The notes: generated by a model not told the origin, from the letters alone. Shown: positions 8,941 through 20,811, counted from the stretch's first letter. The stretch: DNA of 62,605 nucleotides from OLB6 sp964493635 (GCA_964493635.1 CAZBOW010000009.1:1-62605); one strand, 5' to 3'. Translations and numbers: made by a program.

Positions 8941-10689
8941 CTAACAACCCAGAGCAGCGAGATTCTTCTTCGCCGTGGCATTCGATGGGTCTACCTTGAG
9001 GACCTCACGATACCACTTGCACGCTTGAGCGGTTTCGCCGTCGCCTTGGTAGGCAATGGCCATGTATAACCGCAGAATACTGTTCGCTGGATCGATACTC
9101 AAGCCGCGTTGAGTGTGCTGGATGATCGACTGCCAGTTGCTGGCACGGAAATCCGACGAGTTCAGTTTTAGAATCGCGTTAATAGCATCTTTCCGTTCTT
9201 GGGCAGATGCCGTGGCACTCTCCCCTCGCACAATGACCCCTTCATAGAGCGAGGTTGCAGCAGAATCATTGCCCAGAAGCTCATAGGTTTCCGCAAGACG
9301 CACCTGCGTATAGCCACTTGTGGGATCCAGGGCCAGGGAGGTTCGGTACGAGGCGGCGGCACTGTCCAACAACGAGTCAGCAAAGAAGTTGTTTCCGATG
9401 AACAAGTGTATCCGTGCATTCAATGAGTCGTCACAATTGGCCAGGCGCTGGCGCAGAATGGTCGTCGACGCCTGGTGCTGCAGCTTTGCATTGAGGAGCA
9501 ATCCAAACCTGAACATAAACGTACACTGCCGGGGATCGCGTTGAGCGGCTTGATGCATTACGGTGATGGCCTGGGTTGTATCGCCACTGAGAATCAACGC
9601 CGTGCCATAGTACCACACGTCAACGGGGTCCCATGTTTCGGAGGACACTCCGGCAGAGAGAGCGGCACCGTATTTCTGGGAGGCCTCCTGCCACTGACGC
9701 GACAGGAAGGAACATCGGGCCAGCATCAGTGTTGCCTGCGACTTTAATGAGTCGATGCTTGTCGCGGCATTATTCAGGTGGACACTGGCTGAATCGCACG
9801 CTTGGAGTTCGTAGAACGACTTACCCAGATACCACGAGGCAATCGGTTCGCCCGTACCGAGCGGACGCAGCTCGCGATACCGGATGAGCGTCTTGATCGC
9901 ATCTTGATAGCGACCGGCCAGATAAAAGATCTTTCCTTGTTCAAACCATGCGCGAGCGTTCCGTGGATCCAGCCGGCCGACTATATTCCATTCTGTGAGC
10001 GATCGTGTAAACAGTTCGTTGGCCAGATCCTTATCCGACTCCCTGTTTGCAAGTTTCCAGTAGCACTCTGCCAGACCGAAGTGCGCTTCGATCAGCGTGG
10101 AATCGATCTCAACAGCCTTCTCGTAGTTCTGAACCGCTAGATCGTACACGGGCCGTGGTTTGTAATTGAAATACAATCGACCAAGTGCCAAGTAGGAGTC
10201 CCCGGAGTTTGGAAACTGCTTTTTCGCCGTGGTGGCCACGAGCTCCGCTGCCGAGGCTGAGTCGGCAGCCAAGAGAGCGCTTACGAGGTACATGCTTGTT
10301 TCCACCTCGGGCTCGTCGGTATCCCGTACAAGCTTGCGCAACACGCGTACCGCCTCGACCGCCTTGCCATTGCGCGTAAGCACGTCTGCATACGTGCGGA
10401 CAAAGCTTCGAATATCATCCGCATCTTCGTACAAACGCCGACCGTACAACTCCGCGGAATCGAGAAGGTCCAGCTCCAGGTAGATGCGCGTTGCTAGGGC
10501 GAGAACGGCCTCGTCCTTGGGGTCCTCGACGATGGCCTGTCGGATATGGACGGCGGCCTCGATGTAATCTCGTACAGCGACGGCTTCCTGCGCACGATCG
10601 ATCGGGTCCTGTGCCCGGACAGCAGTCGTAAATAGTGAGCCAAGGCAAAAAACGAGCGCAACAACGAACACTAGTCGATAGGTAGTCAT
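8941..10689 (-). CDS. secreted tetratricopeptide-repeat protein
   Basis: A 582-aa protein with an N-terminal signal peptide (LVFVVALVFCLGSLFTTAVRA, cleavage near AQD) followed almost entirely by TPR helices, for example YLALGRLYFNYKPRPVYDLA, AWFEQGKIFYLAGRYQDAI and GYTQVRLAETYELLGNDSAA. TPR solenoids are protein-binding scaffolds, and this one should sit in the periplasm. It ends the exbB-exbD-exbD-tonB-PstS-like series, 39 bp after the PstS-like gene. The same order recurs in Bacteroidota (from memory), which suggests a structural partner of the TonB energising complex. Its exact role is unknown. Confidence 0.85.
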   Translation of the reverse strand: MTTYRLVFVVALVFCLGSLFTTAVRAQDPIDRAQEAVAVRDYIEAAVHIRQAIVEDPKDEAVLALATRIYLELDLLDSAELYGRRLYEDADDIRSFVRTYADVLTRNGKAVEAVRVLRKLVRDTDEPEVETSMYLVSALLAADSASAAELVATTAKKQFPNSGDSYLALGRLYFNYKPRPVYDLAVQNYEKAVEIDSTLIEAHFGLAECYWKLANRESDKDLANELFTRSLTEWNIVGRLDPRNARAWFEQGKIFYLAGRYQDAIKTLIRYRELRPLGTGEPIASWYLGKSFYELQACDSASVHLNNAATSIDSLKSQATLMLARCSFLSRQWQEASQKYGAALSAGVSSETWDPVDVWYYGTALILSGDTTQAITVMHQAAQRDPRQCTFMFRFGLLLNAKLQHQASTTILRQRLANCDDSLNARIHLFIGNNFFADSLLDSAAASYRTSLALDPTSGYTQVRLAETYELLGNDSAATSLYEGVIVRGESATASAQERKDAINAILKLNSSDFRASNWQSIIQHTQRGLSIDPANSILRLYMAIAYQGDGETAQACKWYREVLKVDPSNATAKKNLAALGC

Positions 10690-10728
10690 GATGCAAAACG
10701 GAGATAATGATGAATGTTCAGCCCGGAA

Positions 10729-11877
10729 TCATTCTTCCGGCAGCACGAGCTCGATCTTTGCATACCCCGGCTCAATACCATGGTCGAAGAACGAACGCTG
10801 TGCTCCCCCATCCACGGCCATGAATTGCGCAAATCCCGAAGGCAGGCTGTAGTTGGACACCCGATCCTTCAGCACAACGTAAATCGGAACGGGATATGGG
10901 TAGGTTCCCATGATCACATAGGCTGCATGAACAGGTTTCGGCCGGACGTACTCCCCCTTCGCGTTGGTGTAACTCAAGCGTAGCAACTTAACCGTGCTAT
11001 CGCCAACAAACTGCGAGAGGTAGCCGATACCAATGAGTCGATTGCTGGCACGGACAGCGTCGCGAATGGAATCCACCGAGGGCAAGGCCGCGATGCGTCC
11101 CGGAGCTGGTTGAGCCCCTTTCAGGACTTGGAGCATGACGTTGCCGTACACGGAGCTCTCCGCACCAGGCACGACGAAGGTTGGTACGGCCGACGCCAGA
11201 GCAGGATAGATGTCACGGTCTACCGTGCCACCAGCCAGCCATGTTTCGAGATCGTGGGTGTTGACCGTATCGAGGGGGAAGGACCGCGACGTGTAGAACA
11301 CCAGAGCATCACGTGCAATGAGCGTGCGAGGAAAACCCTCTTTGCCCCGGTCAGCAACAACAGCACTATCCTCGACTGGCAGCCACGTTCGTGCCATCAC
11401 GGCACCGCGTGCACGATGACTGATCATGTCGTCGGCAATCTCAGCGGCGGTACGACGAACCAACGTGATATTCGCATCGGGATGGGCGGCGTCGTACAGG
11501 GCTTTTGCGTCGAGAAGGAGATCGTAGATCTGATCGTCCACGAGGATTTCGGCCGTCCCACGCAGAGCTGTCTCAACCTCTGCGTCGTTGGCGGCATCGT
11601 TGTCGGCGTTGTTGGTGTCGGTGCAAGACGATACCAGGACCGACAGCGCCAGTGGAAGGAGGAACGATGCCAGTGGAGGATGTCCCTGCGAATTACGTGA
11701 ACCACGCACATGGCGGAGGTAGGACACAAGCCGGTAGATGCCAAAGAGCAGAACCGTGGCGCCAAAGACCATTCGGCTGCGCGTGTCAACATCAGGCAGC
11801 AACGTGGGCAGATCGAGCAGGACCATCACGCCGACTAGAGCGACCAAGCTACGTGCAATGATGTTGATGGCTACCAC
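10729..11877 (-). CDS. PstS-like substrate-binding protein with extra N-terminal membrane segment
   Basis: From about residue 90 to the end (382 aa) this resembles phosphate-binding-type periplasmic domains: RGTAEILVDDQIYDLL, then FPRTLIARDALVFY, IGIGYLSQF and a C-terminal PYPVPIYVVLK. Residues 8-30 and 36-54 are hydrophobic, and a lipobox (SVLVSSC, Cys85) lies well inside the frame. Either two functions are fused, or translation of the lipoprotein begins internally (GTG near residue 57 would give a normal lipoprotein signal). It is encoded between tonB and a TPR gene. No pstCAB permease genes are near, so a role with the TonB system is more likely than phosphate import. Confidence 0.7.
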   Translation of the reverse strand: MVAINIIARSLVALVGVMVLLDLPTLLPDVDTRSRMVFGATVLLFGIYRLVSYLRHVRGSRNSQGHPPLASFLLPLALSVLVSSCTDTNNADNDAANDAEVETALRGTAEILVDDQIYDLLLDAKALYDAAHPDANITLVRRTAAEIADDMISHRARGAVMARTWLPVEDSAVVADRGKEGFPRTLIARDALVFYTSRSFPLDTVNTHDLETWLAGGTVDRDIYPALASAVPTFVVPGAESSVYGNVMLQVLKGAQPAPGRIAALPSVDSIRDAVRASNRLIGIGYLSQFVGDSTVKLLRLSYTNAKGEYVRPKPVHAAYVIMGTYPYPVPIYVVLKDRVSNYSLPSGFAQFMAVDGGAQRSFFDHGIEPGYAKIELVLPEE

Positions 11878-11895
11878 GATACCTCTGTACGACTC

Positions 11896-12687
11896 CTACC
11901 GCAGCTTAAATGAGATGGGAATGCGAACCCACACCCGCACAGGACTCTGATTCTGGATTGCCGGCGTAAACACTGTCTCACGAACGGCTGCAAGAGCTGC
12001 GGAGTTCAAAATCTCATTATCGCTGCTGATCACTTGCGTTTTTTCGACGGAACCATCGCGACCTACGAGTGCCGCGACAAGAACCTGACCTTCGATTCCG
12101 TTCCGCCGTGCCATGTCGGGGTACCGCACACGGCGCTGGAGGTCGGCAAAATCAAATCCAGGTTCCTTCTCAACGGCAACAAAGTCTTCGAGATTGGGCT
12201 CTGCTTCACGAACGCCGATGTCGATCGGGGCACCCTGACCGATGCCGTCTGCAAAACCACCCCAATCTTCGCCCTCACCACCGATGGCACTGGCCCGATT
12301 GATTTCGTCAACGTTTGCAAAATCCTTCATGTCCTCAGGAATCAGCGCATCTGGTACTGGCACGGGCGTACCGGCACGAGCTGCTGGTCCGCTTGCTGCC
12401 GGCGGTGCAGCTGTCGGAGGCGGCGGTGGTGGCTCGGCGTTGTCCGACGGCGGAGGTGGAAGCGCTGATAAGCTCACGCGCGCAAGCTTTACCTTCACGA
12501 TGTTCGGAGGTGGGAACAACCACGCCTCGATCAGAGGATAGGTGAAATTGTACAGCACCAGGAACAGCAGAAGTAACACCGTTACGAGGAAGGCACGCTC
12601 GGTATTCTTCTTGATGACGTCCTTGAACGCCGCTGCACCATAGTCGAGCGTTGCGGCGGCCGATGCTGAGGGGTGTAGCGTGGTCAT
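11896..12687 (-). CDS. tonB: energy transducer TonB
   Basis: Links the inner-membrane ExbB/ExbD motor to outer-membrane receptors. The 263-aa protein has one transmembrane helix (about 33-53), a proline-rich periplasmic stretch (about 73-100, with runs such as PPPPSDNAEPPPPPP) and a C-terminal TonB_C domain (about 185-263) containing YPDMARRNGIEGQVLV and FTPAIQNQSPVRVWVRIPISFKL. It overlaps the upstream exbD by 4 bp. TonB-dependent receptors such as that at 41834-43831 are the expected clients. Confidence 0.95.
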   Translation of the reverse strand: MTTLHPSASAAATLDYGAAAFKDVIKKNTERAFLVTVLLLLFLVLYNFTYPLIEAWLFPPPNIVKVKLARVSLSALPPPPSDNAEPPPPPPTAAPPAASGPAARAGTPVPVPDALIPEDMKDFANVDEINRASAIGGEGEDWGGFADGIGQGAPIDIGVREAEPNLEDFVAVEKEPGFDFADLQRRVRYPDMARRNGIEGQVLVAALVGRDGSVEKTQVISSDNEILNSAALAAVRETVFTPAIQNQSPVRVWVRIPISFKLR

Positions 12688-13238
12688 TTGCCCTCCACCT
12701 TGGTTTTATCCTCGTCGGTATACGGAGCTACCGTGAACTTCCGCTTTCGCTCGTTAATCCCCTTGCGCTGCAGGCCCTGAATAATCTCAGGCTCGGCAGC
12801 ATTCAGAGCATCGAGCACCTCAACAATAAGACCGTACGGTGCATCCCCGTTCGATTTCAGCGTCACAATGCACCGATTCTCGAGGTCGATGTTCTTAGCG
12901 GCTACATACTGCTGCAGCTGTTTCAACGTGACCGGTGCCTCAGGATCTTCATTGCCCATGCTGGCGAAAATCTTACCATCTCCGCGGACGCGGATCATCA
13001 GCAACTCCGACTCACGCACTTCTACCGGCTCATCGAGCTCCGGCGGAACGTTCATCTCCATCGTTTGCGGCGTCGTCATCGACGTCGTAAGCATGAAGAA
13101 CGTTAGCAGAAGAAAGGTGATATCGACCAACGGCGTCATGTCAAGGCGGAAGCCGACGCGCTTCTTGCCCTTCCTTTTGCCGGATTTGCCACGTTTCTGT
13201 TTGGGGCCACCGCCTAGTGCTTCACCGCCACCAGCCAT
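12684..13238 (-). CDS. exbD: biopolymer transport protein ExbD (second copy)
   Basis: A 184-aa single-pass membrane protein of the proton-driven TonB motor. After a very basic N-terminus (about 15 Lys/Arg in 30 residues), the membrane helix carries the key Asp in RLDMTPLVDITFLLLTFFML; the rest is a small periplasmic domain. It overlaps tonB by 4 bp and lies 70 bp after the first exbD. Paired exbD genes next to one exbB are common in this phylum. Confidence 0.94.
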   Translation of the reverse strand: MAGGGEALGGGPKQKRGKSGKRKGKKRVGFRLDMTPLVDITFLLLTFFMLTTSMTTPQTMEMNVPPELDEPVEVRESELLMIRVRGDGKIFASMGNEDPEAPVTLKQLQQYVAAKNIDLENRCIVTLKSNGDAPYGLIVEVLDALNAAEPEIIQGLQRKGINERKRKFTVAPYTDEDKTKVEGK

Positions 13239-13308
13239 GGGATCTCCAGTTCATCAATGGGTGTAGATTCAAGTACTCTCTGTGGAAACATCAACGTAAC
13301 CGCAATGG

Positions 13309-13836
13309 TTACATCGACGCACCCTTTTTATCCGTCACGAAGTTGAAGGATGTCGCACGCTTCTTCCGCATCTCGTTGATCGCAATGTCGATCCACTTGT
13401 ACGAAATACGTCGGTCGGCATCGACGGCAAACTTCGCCTGAGGATTGATCATGCGAGCTTGCTCGACGATCTTTCCAAGCCACGTACTGTCCGTAATCTT
13501 GAACAGTGCCGTCCGTTCCGTAGCCCCAGGATATTCCAAGGCCATCATCGCTTCCGCCAGCTTGGCCACATCCTGTTCGTTGACCATCGACAGATAGAAC
13601 GCGGTGTCGTTGGACACCGTGTCGATACCGACCTTGATCATCACAAGGTCTTTGTCGGGCAGCTTGGCAGTATCCTGCGTTGTTTGCGGACGCTTGATCG
13701 TGAACTTCTGCTGATTCTCTGATTCCGACCGAAACTTGGCCGTAAACATGAAGAATGTCAGCAGGAGGAAGGTGATGTCCACGAGTGGGGTCATATCGAG
13801 GACGAAACCCACGCGCTTCTTCTTGATTTTGGACAT
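13309..13836 (-). CDS. exbD: biopolymer transport protein ExbD (first copy)
   Basis: A 175-aa ExbD with the helix VLDMTPLVDITFLLLTFFMF, including the proton-carrying Asp, and a periplasmic C-terminal domain that differs clearly from the other copy. I chose ATG 13836 (MSKIKKKRVGF): it has an AGGA-like site upstream, and the frame upstream of it only overlaps the end of exbB. It probably forms hetero-oligomers with the second ExbD in the motor. Confidence 0.94.
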   Translation of the reverse strand: MSKIKKKRVGFVLDMTPLVDITFLLLTFFMFTAKFRSESENQQKFTIKRPQTTQDTAKLPDKDLVMIKVGIDTVSNDTAFYLSMVNEQDVAKLAEAMMALEYPGATERTALFKITDSTWLGKIVEQARMINPQAKFAVDADRRISYKWIDIAINEMRKKRATSFNFVTDKKGASM

Positions 13837-13864
13837 GGACGATTCCTGTTGAGAGGTGTGGTGC

Positions 13865-14659
13865 TTACAACTTGCCGCCAATGCGGATTGAGAGCGTCTC
13901 CATCAGGTCGAGAATAGCCTCGTCCATCGTGTACACGAACGTGTCGACCTTATTGGTAAAGAAGTTGTACGCTACGATAGCGATGATCGCCGCAGCAAGA
14001 CCACCAGCAGTATTGTACAAGGCCTCGGAAATACCGATCGACAGCTGCTGAGCCGATACCGTGCCACCGGCACCGAGTGCGGCAAAGGCACGAATCATAC
14101 CTACCGTAGTACCAAGCAGACCAATCATCGTGGAAATCGAGGCAACGGTGGAAATGATCACGAGGTTCTTTTCCAGCAGTGGCGTCTCGAGGTTCATGTT
14201 TTCATCAATGACCCGTTGGACTTCACCCAGCTTTTGCTCGTTGTTCAGGCTGCCATCACCCTCGACCTTTTCAAATCGCTCAACGGCGGAGCGCAGAACG
14301 TTCGCCAGGCTGCCCTTTTGTGCGTCACAGGCCTTGAGTGCGTCGGCATACTTTCCGTTGCGGACCATTCCGACAACGTTCGAGGCGAAGGCCGACATGT
14401 TGTTGGAACCAGATGCCTTACTGATCGACAGTGCACGCTCAACGGTGTAGGTAATAGCAAGCAGAATACACGCCAGCAGCAAGCCAACCAGTGGACCGCC
14501 GGTGTAAATCATGCCCAGCGCGTTCTGTGGATTGTGGAAGTCCACAGCTCCGGTTTTCGGGTCGGTGAAGTTACCCTCGGCTCCAAGAACCAAGTAGAAG
14601 AAGGCGTACGCCGCAGCAAGACACAGCACAATGATGAGTGCATTGGTCAGGTTCTTCAT
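13865..14659 (-). CDS. exbB: MotA/TolQ/ExbB proton channel protein
   Basis: A 264-aa inner-membrane protein with an N-terminal helix (about 7-27), a second near 55-75 and two C-terminal helices (near 165-185 and 205-230). The segment VISTVASISTMIGLLGTTVGMIRAFAAL is the conserved ExbB/TolQ channel region, broken here only by normal variation. It forms the stator-like pentamer around ExbD. It heads the exbB-exbD-exbD-tonB series, 25 bp after the STAS gene. Confidence 0.94.
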   Translation of the reverse strand: MKNLTNALIIVLCLAAAYAFFYLVLGAEGNFTDPKTGAVDFHNPQNALGMIYTGGPLVGLLLACILLAITYTVERALSISKASGSNNMSAFASNVVGMVRNGKYADALKACDAQKGSLANVLRSAVERFEKVEGDGSLNNEQKLGEVQRVIDENMNLETPLLEKNLVIISTVASISTMIGLLGTTVGMIRAFAALGAGGTVSAQQLSIGISEALYNTAGGLAAAIIAIVAYNFFTNKVDTFVYTMDEAILDLMETLSIRIGGKL

Positions 14660-14684
14660 GGTGTTTTCCTAGTTGAACAGAATG

Positions 14685-15068
14685 TTAAATGATGATCGAG
14701 GTCATATTTAGAATCTCGTCGAGCGTCCCACACGGAATGATGCGATCAAGACGAGTAAGTTTCAGCACCTGTACTACCGACGGCGAAGGCGAGAGCAAAC
14801 CCAGAGCCGTTCCCCGCCGCATCAGTGCAGTGTGCAGAGCCAGTAAACTGCTCAGAAACAATGAGTTGACGAACGAGATCTGTTGCATGTCGAGAATCAC
14901 AAGCGTCGTATCCGACCCTACATGTTCCAGTCGACTGCGTAGGTCTGTAATGTCGGCTCCGAGAACATCCTGACTTGTAAGACCGACGATCTCGTACGTC
15001 CGCCTGTGACCACCGGACATGGGTTGATCGGCCGCATCACCAGTCTCATGCTCTGTTGAAGCACTCAT
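14685..15068 (-). CDS. STAS-domain protein (anti-sigma factor antagonist-like)
   Basis: A 127-aa single-domain STAS protein. The core strand-helix segment reads LVILDMQQISFVNSLFLSSL. In SpoIIAA-type antagonists this is D-x-S/T-x3-F-x-D-S-S-G: the candidate phospho-Ser is kept, but the preceding Asp is Asn and the Gly is missing. It may therefore be a scaffold STAS and not a classical phosphoswitch. It lies between prmC and exbB on the same strand. No RsbW-type kinase is in the window, so its partner is unknown. Confidence 0.75.
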   Translation of the reverse strand: MSASTEHETGDAADQPMSGGHRRTYEIVGLTSQDVLGADITDLRSRLEHVGSDTTLVILDMQQISFVNSLFLSSLLALHTALMRRGTALGLLSPSPSVVQVLKLTRLDRIIPCGTLDEILNMTSIII

Positions 15069-15131
15069 CAGGGCGAATCTACGAAAAACTCCGTCTCAAA
15101 TCTTGGCTACGATACGTTTGATCGTGCCATG

Positions 15132-16038
15132 TTACGAAGTGGTATGGTCGTCCCTGTGTCGACGGTGTGTCGACGGTATACGTTCCACCGTCACGAAGCG
15201 ATCGACGCCCTGCAAATCTCGATGGACCGCTACGGTGCCAGAGGACGACAGCAGGTCGGCCGCGGGCTGAGCCCCCTGCCAGCCGACTTCCACAACGATG
15301 AAGTGCGGATGAACGATCGTGTCCGGTCCGTTCAGCCCTCCGTTTAGCAGCTCGGCAAGGCGGCGATAAAACGTTAACCCGTCGGCATCATCGGTTAACG
15401 CGTGGTGAGGCTCGTATCCGCGAATGTGCAGGGGCAGATCGGGTACTTCATGCGACGGGATGTAGGGCGGATTCATCGTAATGATGTGTGCCGCTGGCAG
15501 TGGATCGCGTAGAATGTCGCTGCAGACCCACTGAATCGATCCTGAGACAGCTGCGCGATCAGCATTCCGTCGGGCCACGTCCAAGGCCGCAGCCGACACA
15601 TCAATGCCGGTCCAGGTAACGTTCGGATGGTGATGGGCAACCGCAATCGGAATGCAGCCTGAACCGGTACCCAGATCGAGTGCCGTTGTGCTTTCAGGAT
15701 GCTGCTGGATCCATTGCCGGACAAGATCAACGAGAATCTCGGTTTCTGGTCGCGGTATCAGAACGTCGGGCGTAACCTCGAACTCCAAGCCGTAGAAGTG
15801 GGCTGTTCCCGTGATGTATTGTAGTGGTTCATTGTGCACACGACGCTGAACGCACGATCGCAATTGGGCTAGTTCATCTTTCGACAGAGGCCTGTCAAAA
15901 TCGGCGTAGAGTCGCACGCGACCCACGGATAGTACATGACACAGGAGAAGTTCAATCGTTAGACGCGGCTCATCGATGGCTCGAGAGCGGAAGTAGTCCG
16001 TGCCCCACCGGATGATATCAAGAATCGTCCAGGTGCGC

Positions 16039-16061
<23 letters not shown>
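15132..16061 (-). CDS. prmC: release factor glutamine methyltransferase
   Basis: SAM-dependent enzyme that methylates the GGQ glutamine of peptide release factors. Of the 309 aa, the SAM-binding glycine motif is LDLGTGSGCIPIAVAHH and the substrate motif NPPYIPSHE is exact. The N-terminal helical substrate-recognition domain spans about residues 1-95. The gene overlaps carB by 23 bp, implying co-transcription with the pyrimidine genes. prmC often follows prfA in other genomes; prfA is not seen here. Confidence 0.93.
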
Positions 16062-19305
<3,244 letters not shown>

Positions 19306-19315
19306 GGTAGGGTTC

Positions 19316-19377
19316 GTGTCTGGTCAGTGTGTGGTCAGTGCGTGGTCAGTGCGTGGTCGGTGTTCGGTTAGTGTCGG
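19316..19377. repeat. 11-bp tandem repeat array in pyrB-carB spacer
   Basis: Five consecutive 11-bp units of the form GTGNGTGGTCA (exact third unit GTGCGTGGTCA, with the outer units diverging) plus a partial sixth. They fill almost the whole spacer before carB and reach the last pyrB codons; the pyrB TAA lies in the fifth unit. The units are too short and lack spacers, so this is not CRISPR. It may be slippage-generated, or it may bind a regulator of carB. Confidence 0.85.
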
Positions 19378-20300
19378 ATGATCGATGCAGGTTGGGTTAG
19401 GATGCGGGAGATGACGGCCATCCTCAGGGCAACACCATGGGTTACCTGACGATGGATCAGCGACTGTGGGTGCTGAATTAAGCCGTGGTCGATCTCTACT
19501 CCGGGATTGACAGGTCCCGGATGAATCATCCGCACGTTTGGCATTCGCTCCAGGCGTTCGCGAGTAATCGTAAAATGCGCCCGATAGGCATCCAGATCAC
19601 TAATCGTGACGTCGGTGAACCGCTCTCGCTGAAGGCGTAGGACACTCACCACGGTACACCATTCGAGAGCCTCATCGACGTTATCGAACGTTTGCAAGCC
19701 GTGAATGAAATCGTGCTCCTGTGGTAACAGTTCCTTCGGAGCACATATAGCAACGTCAGCACCAAGCCGCGTGCAGACGTCAACTTGGGAGCGCGCCACT
19801 CTCGAGTGTCGGACATCACCAACGATAACCATCTTCATACCGTCCAGTGAGCCATAGTGTTCGATGAGGGTCGAGGCATCCAACAGCCCCTGGGTCGGGT
19901 GGGCCTTGGTCCCCTCACCAGCGCTGATCACCGGTACCGACACCGTGGACGCAATGTGGGCTTGCGTGCCGTCGAGTCCATGCCGGATCACCATGGCATC
20001 AAACTTCATGGCGTCGATCGTCTGGATGGTATCGAGAAACGTTTCGCCCTTCTCGATGCTGGAGCCGGCAGGCTGAAAGAGTGCGGTCGACGCGCCCAGA
20101 CGATGTGCGGCTGTCTCGAAGGAGAGTCGGGTGCGCGTTGATGGCTCGAAGAACACCAGTGCAATGTTCCGGCCCGGCAGCGTGTACGTCAGATCATGCC
20201 GATGACCGAGATGAGGAACAATCGCATTCGACTCTTTGAGGAGAGTCTTCAGACCCTGATCAGATAGGTCTCTGGTGGTCAGCAGATGGGCGAGCGGCAT
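19368..20300 (-). CDS. pyrB: aspartate carbamoyltransferase catalytic subunit
   Basis: Condenses carbamoyl phosphate with aspartate, the committed step of pyrimidine synthesis. The carbamoyl-phosphate site FFEPSTRTRLSFE and the segment HPTQGLLDASTL are exact. I chose ATG 20300 (MPLAHLLTTRDLS, 310 aa), which matches the family N-terminus; the open frame extends 16 codons upstream through the promoter and the hup terminator, so the extension cannot be real. It lies directly upstream of carB, so substrate and enzyme are made together. No pyrI is seen. Confidence 0.96.
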   Translation of the reverse strand: MPLAHLLTTRDLSDQGLKTLLKESNAIVPHLGHRHDLTYTLPGRNIALVFFEPSTRTRLSFETAAHRLGASTALFQPAGSSIEKGETFLDTIQTIDAMKFDAMVIRHGLDGTQAHIASTVSVPVISAGEGTKAHPTQGLLDASTLIEHYGSLDGMKMVIVGDVRHSRVARSQVDVCTRLGADVAICAPKELLPQEHDFIHGLQTFDNVDEALEWCTVVSVLRLQRERFTDVTISDLDAYRAHFTITRERLERMPNVRMIHPGPVNPGVEIDHGLIQHPQSLIHRQVTHGVALRMAVISRILTQPASIIRH

Positions 20301-20306
20301 CGAGCA

Positions 20307-20314
20307 CAAAGGTA
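20307..20314 (-). promoter_or_regulatory. TAnnTTTG promoter box for pyrB-carB-prmC
   Basis: The minus strand reads TACCTTTG, followed by TGCTCG and the pyrB ATG at 20300. The -7 element ends only 6 bp before the start codon, so the mRNA is predicted to start at or within a few bases of ATG (leaderless or nearly so). The box also touches the U-tract of the upstream hup terminator. Confidence 0.65.
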
Positions 20315-20315
20315 C

Positions 20316-20345
20316 AAAAAAAGAGCCCACCAGCGGCGGGCTCTT
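20316..20345 (-). terminator. intrinsic terminator after hup
   Basis: On the minus strand the arms AAGAGCCC and GGGCTCTT pair around a 9-base loop and run into seven T. It lies 35 bp past the hup stop. It is a textbook rho-independent terminator and separates hup from the pyrB promoter. Confidence 0.9.
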
Positions 20346-20379
20346 CATTGGAACTGTTCAACAGTTCAGCGTCGACAGC

Positions 20380-20694
20380 TTACTTCTTCTTGGCGGCTTT
20401 CTTAGCAGGAGCCTTCTTCTCGCCGTTCACGACGGCCTTCAGGTCGGCACCGGCCGTGAACTTTGGAACCTTGCGCGCTGCGATCTTCTGAGCGGCACCG
20501 GTTTGCGGATTGCGACCCATACGGGCTGCACGCTTCGTCACTTTGAACGAGCCGAATCCGATCAACGAAACGTCACGACCCTTGCCCAGCTCGCCCTTAA
20601 TCGTAGCGACCGTAGCATTCAACGCTGCCTCTGCCTGCGTTTTATTCAACCCTGCAGCAGCGGCAATGGCTTCAACAAGCTCTGCCTTGTTCAT
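20380..20694 (-). CDS. hup: HU family DNA-binding protein
   Basis: Histone-like DNA-bending protein of 104 aa. The N-terminus MNKAELVEAIAAAAGLNKTQ, the strand-turn GFGSFKV and the DNA-clasping arm containing RMGRNPQTG are typical. The C-terminus ends in an Ala-Lys-rich tail (APAKKAAKKK) about 12 residues long, beyond the roughly 90-aa E. coli protein; such tails add non-specific DNA binding. I chose ATG 20694 because upstream codons do not match the family. It is followed by a strong terminator. Confidence 0.95.
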   Translation of the reverse strand: MNKAELVEAIAAAAGLNKTQAEAALNATVATIKGELGKGRDVSLIGFGSFKVTKRAARMGRNPQTGAAQKIAARKVPKFTAGADLKAVVNGEKKAPAKKAAKKK

Positions 20695-20811
20695 GAGAAC
20701 CCCACAAAAACTGGTGATAAAAAGGAATGCAGGAGCAAAATATCCCATAGCCAAGGGCTCTGGCAAGGCCTACTTATCCACAGGCACCATAACCACGGGG
20801 CCTACAGGCGA

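Noticed and set aside
8228..8947. yceD extended through the N gap to 8947
   Set aside because: The extension depends on N codons, crosses a promoter box, and exceeds the family length.
19316..19377. Tandem repeats as a CRISPR array
   Set aside because: Units are 11 bp, contiguous, without spacers, and no cas genes are present.
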